Under the pieces are notes generated by a model. That model was not told the origin of the DNA, did not search any database, and saw only the letters and a program-made list of their open reading frames with translations. The position numbers were made by a program, and so were the translations under genes. 8,762 nucleotides of DNA from Chryseobacterium sp. (lineage in GTDB: Bacteria > Bacteroidota > Bacteroidia > Flavobacteriales > Weeksellaceae): positions 1 through 8,762 of the forward strand of contig JASLCD010000316.1 of NCBI GenBank assembly GCA_030146295.1, read 5' to 3'. Below, piece by piece: positions 7,364-8,762 of the stretch (within the stretch, counting starts at the first letter, position 1; each line of letters begins with the position of its first letter).

Positions 7364-7444
7364 AGTTTTTCATATCATTAAAGGAGAAAGAGACAATCTG
7401 GTAGTAAAAACAGGAATTGAATGAAAAATATTATCGCAACTTTA

Positions 7445-7473
7445 TTGCATTAATTGAATTTGTTTTATCTTTG
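7445..7473 (+). promoter_or_regulatory. Promoter of the flavoprotein gene (TTG, 18 bases, TATCTTTG)
   Basis: TTG at 7445-7447 and TATCTTTG at 7466-7473 match the Bacteroidetes -33 and -7 elements with an 18-base spacer, within the normal range. Transcription should begin near 7480, about 17 bases before the ATG. This is the best promoter in the window and indicates that the flavoprotein gene is its own transcription unit. Confidence 0.7.
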
Positions 7474-7496
7474 AATAATCATTTATTAAATGAATT

Positions 7497-8402
7497 ATGA
7501 AAAACAAAAACTTTGATGTTATTATAGTAGGAGGAAGCTACTCCGGATTATCTGCGGGAATGTCTTTAGGAAGATCTTTAAGAAAAGTTCTGATTATTGA
7601 TAATGGAAAACCTTGCAACAGACAGACTCCGCATTCACATAATTTCATTACTCATGACGGGAGAACACCGGCGGAAATTACACAGCTTGCAAAAAAAGAT
7701 ATTGAAAAATATAGCACAGTTCAGTTTTATAATGGCACGGTTACAAAAACAACAAAAATATCCGAAGGTTTCGAGATCGAAACTTCAGCTGGTGAAAAAC
7801 TTTATGCTAACAAACTGATTCTGGCTTCCGGAGTAAAAGATATTATGCCGAATATTCCCGGATTTGAAGAATGCTGGGGGATTTCTGTTCTTCATTGCCC
7901 ATACTGTCATGGTTATGAGGTGAAAAATGAAGTGACAGGTATTCTTTCTAATGGAGATATGGCTTACGAATTTTCGAAACTGATTTTTAATATGACCAAA
8001 AGCCTTACCTTATTTACCAATGGAAAGGCTGTACTTACTGATGAACAAATCGAAAAACTGAATCAGAATAAAATTATTCTTAATGAAGATGAGATAGCAA
8101 GAATAGAGCAGGAGAGGGGTTCTATTCAGAAAATTGTTTTCAAAAACGGGAAAGAGGCTGATTTGCAAGTCTTATATGCTAAAATTCCTTTTGAACAAAA
8201 CTTAAATGTTTCCGGTGATCTGGGGTGTGAATTGACAGAGCAGGGATTTATTAAAGTAGATATGATGCAGAAGACAAACATTCCCGGAGTTTTTGCCTGT
8301 GGTGACAATGTAACAATGATGCGTTCTGTAGCCAATGCAGTTGCACAGGGGAATTTCACAGGTGCGGTAGTGAATAAAGAACTTGTAGATAACGAATTTT
8401 AA
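7497..8402 (+). CDS. NAD(P)/FAD-dependent oxidoreductase, thioredoxin-reductase-like with CPYC motif (GliT/DepH-like)
   Basis: This 301-residue soluble flavoprotein has the thioredoxin-reductase fold. The N-terminal FAD motif is VGGSYSG at 11-17, with Ser in place of the third Gly of GxGxxG. The redox pair is Cys134/Cys137 in CPYCHGYE at 134-141. A second FAD motif, NIPGVFACGDN, is at 261-271. CPxCHGYE is the form found in the dithiol oxidases GliT, HlmI and DepH, which make disulfides in natural products; classical TrxB has CATC. In the central domain (about 146-245) the region expected to bind NADPH reads GILSNGDMA, and no HRRxxxR motif follows. Either oxygen is the electron acceptor or the nucleotide site is atypical. 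No thioredoxin or biosynthetic genes are adjacent. A well-placed promoter lies upstream. Oxidoreductase class is secure; physiological substrate is unknown. Confidence 0.9.
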   Translation: MKNKNFDVIIVGGSYSGLSAGMSLGRSLRKVLIIDNGKPCNRQTPHSHNFITHDGRTPAEITQLAKKDIEKYSTVQFYNGTVTKTTKISEGFEIETSAGEKLYANKLILASGVKDIMPNIPGFEECWGISVLHCPYCHGYEVKNEVTGILSNGDMAYEFSKLIFNMTKSLTLFTNGKAVLTDEQIEKLNQNKIILNEDEIARIEQERGSIQKIVFKNGKEADLQVLYAKIPFEQNLNVSGDLGCELTEQGFIKVDMMQKTNIPGVFACGDNVTMMRSVANAVAQGNFTGAVVNKELVDNEF

Positions 8403-8527
8403 TGGTTTTCTTATACTAAGGTTGTTAAAGTCATAAAAGCTTTTATTTGTCCACTTAAGTAAGTTTAGAATGATTCCGGAGAAAAGCTCACATAGGATGA
8501 AAATCAAAGATTATGATAAAACTTAGG

Positions 8528-8566
8528 TATGTTTTTTATGTATAAAGCTTGGCCCTAAAAAACATA
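8528..8566. repeat. Inverted repeat, 11-base perfect arms
   Basis: TATGTTTTTTA (8528-8538) and TAAAAAACATA (8556-8566) are exact reverse complements around a 17-base loop containing AAGCTTGGCCC. In RNA this would be an AU-rich hairpin. No T-tract follows on the plus strand, so it is not a canonical terminator for the flavoprotein gene. An operator, or a weak terminator relying on its internal A6/T6, remains possible. Confidence 0.55.
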
Positions 8567-8683
8567 AGTATTTAAGCTTTTGTGCCTTTTATGATGAAAA
8601 TAAACTGTGTAAAAGGAGGTGTTTTTGCATTTTTTAGTGTTTAAAATCATTTTTTCAATATAGAAATCTCGACGAAAATTCCG

Positions 8684-8691
8684 TACATTTG
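8684..8691 (+). promoter_or_regulatory. -7 promoter element (TACATTTG) for glyA
   Basis: TACATTTG matches TAnnTTTG exactly and lies 29 bases before the glyA ATG, placing the transcript start near 8698 and giving a leader of about 23 bases. No TTG or TTTG occurs at the expected -33 position, so only half the promoter is recognised. Confidence 0.5.
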
Positions 8692-8720
8692 GGGTGAAAA
8701 TTTCAAAAACTAAAAGTAAA

Positions 8721-8762
8721 ATGGATATTATTTTCGACCTGATTGAAAAGGAAAAACAAAGA
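8721..8762 (+). CDS. glyA: Serine hydroxymethyltransferase, N-terminal 14 codons (cut by window edge)
   Basis: The ATG at 8721 opens a frame that runs to the window edge and reads MDIIFDLIEKEKQR. This matches the start I know for flavobacterial GlyA (IFDLIxxEKxRQ, normally followed by HGLELIASENF beyond this window). GlyA is a cytoplasmic pyridoxal-phosphate enzyme that converts serine and tetrahydrofolate to glycine and methylene-tetrahydrofolate, feeding one-carbon metabolism. The preceding -7 element TACATTTG and an A-rich leader support the start. Only 14 residues are visible and no catalytic motif is included, so the name rests on N-terminal recognition. Confidence 0.6.
   Translation, partial: MDIIFDLIEKEKQR

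Larger units (their letters stand above)
8403..8720. other. 318-base non-coding region between the flavoprotein gene and glyA
   Basis: No convincing gene was found. The region holds a 14-base perfect palindrome (ATAAAAGCTTTTAT, 8433-8446), a large inverted repeat (8528-8566) and three AAGCTT words (8437, 8545, 8574). It also has a Shine-Dalgarno-like AAAGGAGGT (8612-8620) that no start codon follows, and the glyA -7 element near its end. No clear terminator with a T-tract follows the flavoprotein gene. Confidence 0.6.

Noticed and set aside
7421..7453. 10-codon ORF (MKNIIATLLH) upstream of the flavoprotein gene
   Set aside because: It overlaps the -33 element and lies upstream of the predicted transcript start, so it would not be in the mRNA; too short to support.
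8611..8620. AAAAGGAGGT, a strong Shine-Dalgarno-like sequence
   Set aside because: No ATG, GTG or TTG follows at a usable distance with an open frame, and this lineage does not usually rely on such sites.
8591..8644. 17-codon ORF (starts MMKINCVKGG) in the gap before glyA
   Set aside because: Very short, no promoter element in front, and composition expected by chance in AT-rich DNA.

Overview
The window looks like chromosomal DNA of a flavobacterium, most likely Chryseobacterium or a close relative (Weeksellaceae). The evidence is low GC, genes without Shine-Dalgarno sequences, Bacteroidetes-type -7 promoter elements (TAnnTTTG), and protein sequences that look flavobacterial, including a glyA start at the right edge. 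This assignment is from recognition, not from a search.

Layout: Positions 1-442 are an AT-rich non-coding region. It carries one perfect and three near-perfect DnaA boxes, and a possible minus-strand gene start (MGIFDK) touches the left edge. Positions 443-5100 hold a four-gene plus-strand operon: an ABC ATPase (443-1132), two paralogous MacB/FtsX-type permeases (1223-2452 and 2512-3783) and a periplasmic adaptor (3889-5100). A strong intrinsic terminator (5129-5165) closes it. Next come a single cysteine-rich gene of unknown function with its own -7 element (5222-5788), a membrane glycosyltransferase of the ArnT/PMT_2 type (5843-7363), and a thioredoxin-reductase-like flavoprotein with a CPYC motif and a good promoter (7497-8402). 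After a 318-base non-coding stretch with an inverted repeat and a palindrome, the window ends with the first 14 codons of glyA (serine hydroxymethyltransferase).

How the genes work together: the first four genes should form one envelope machine, with the ATPase driving a probable permease heterodimer coupled to a HlyD/MacA-like adaptor. No TolC-type outer-membrane channel is encoded here, so one would have to come from elsewhere. The remaining genes look like independent units. Most of the window is ordinary chromosome. The items most worth a second look are the DnaA-box cluster at the left, the dithiol-oxidase-like flavoprotein without a recognisable NADPH motif, and the conserved-looking Cys-rich orphan. 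I see no convincing evidence of a wholly new multi-gene system, mobile element, CRISPR array, tRNA or rRNA.
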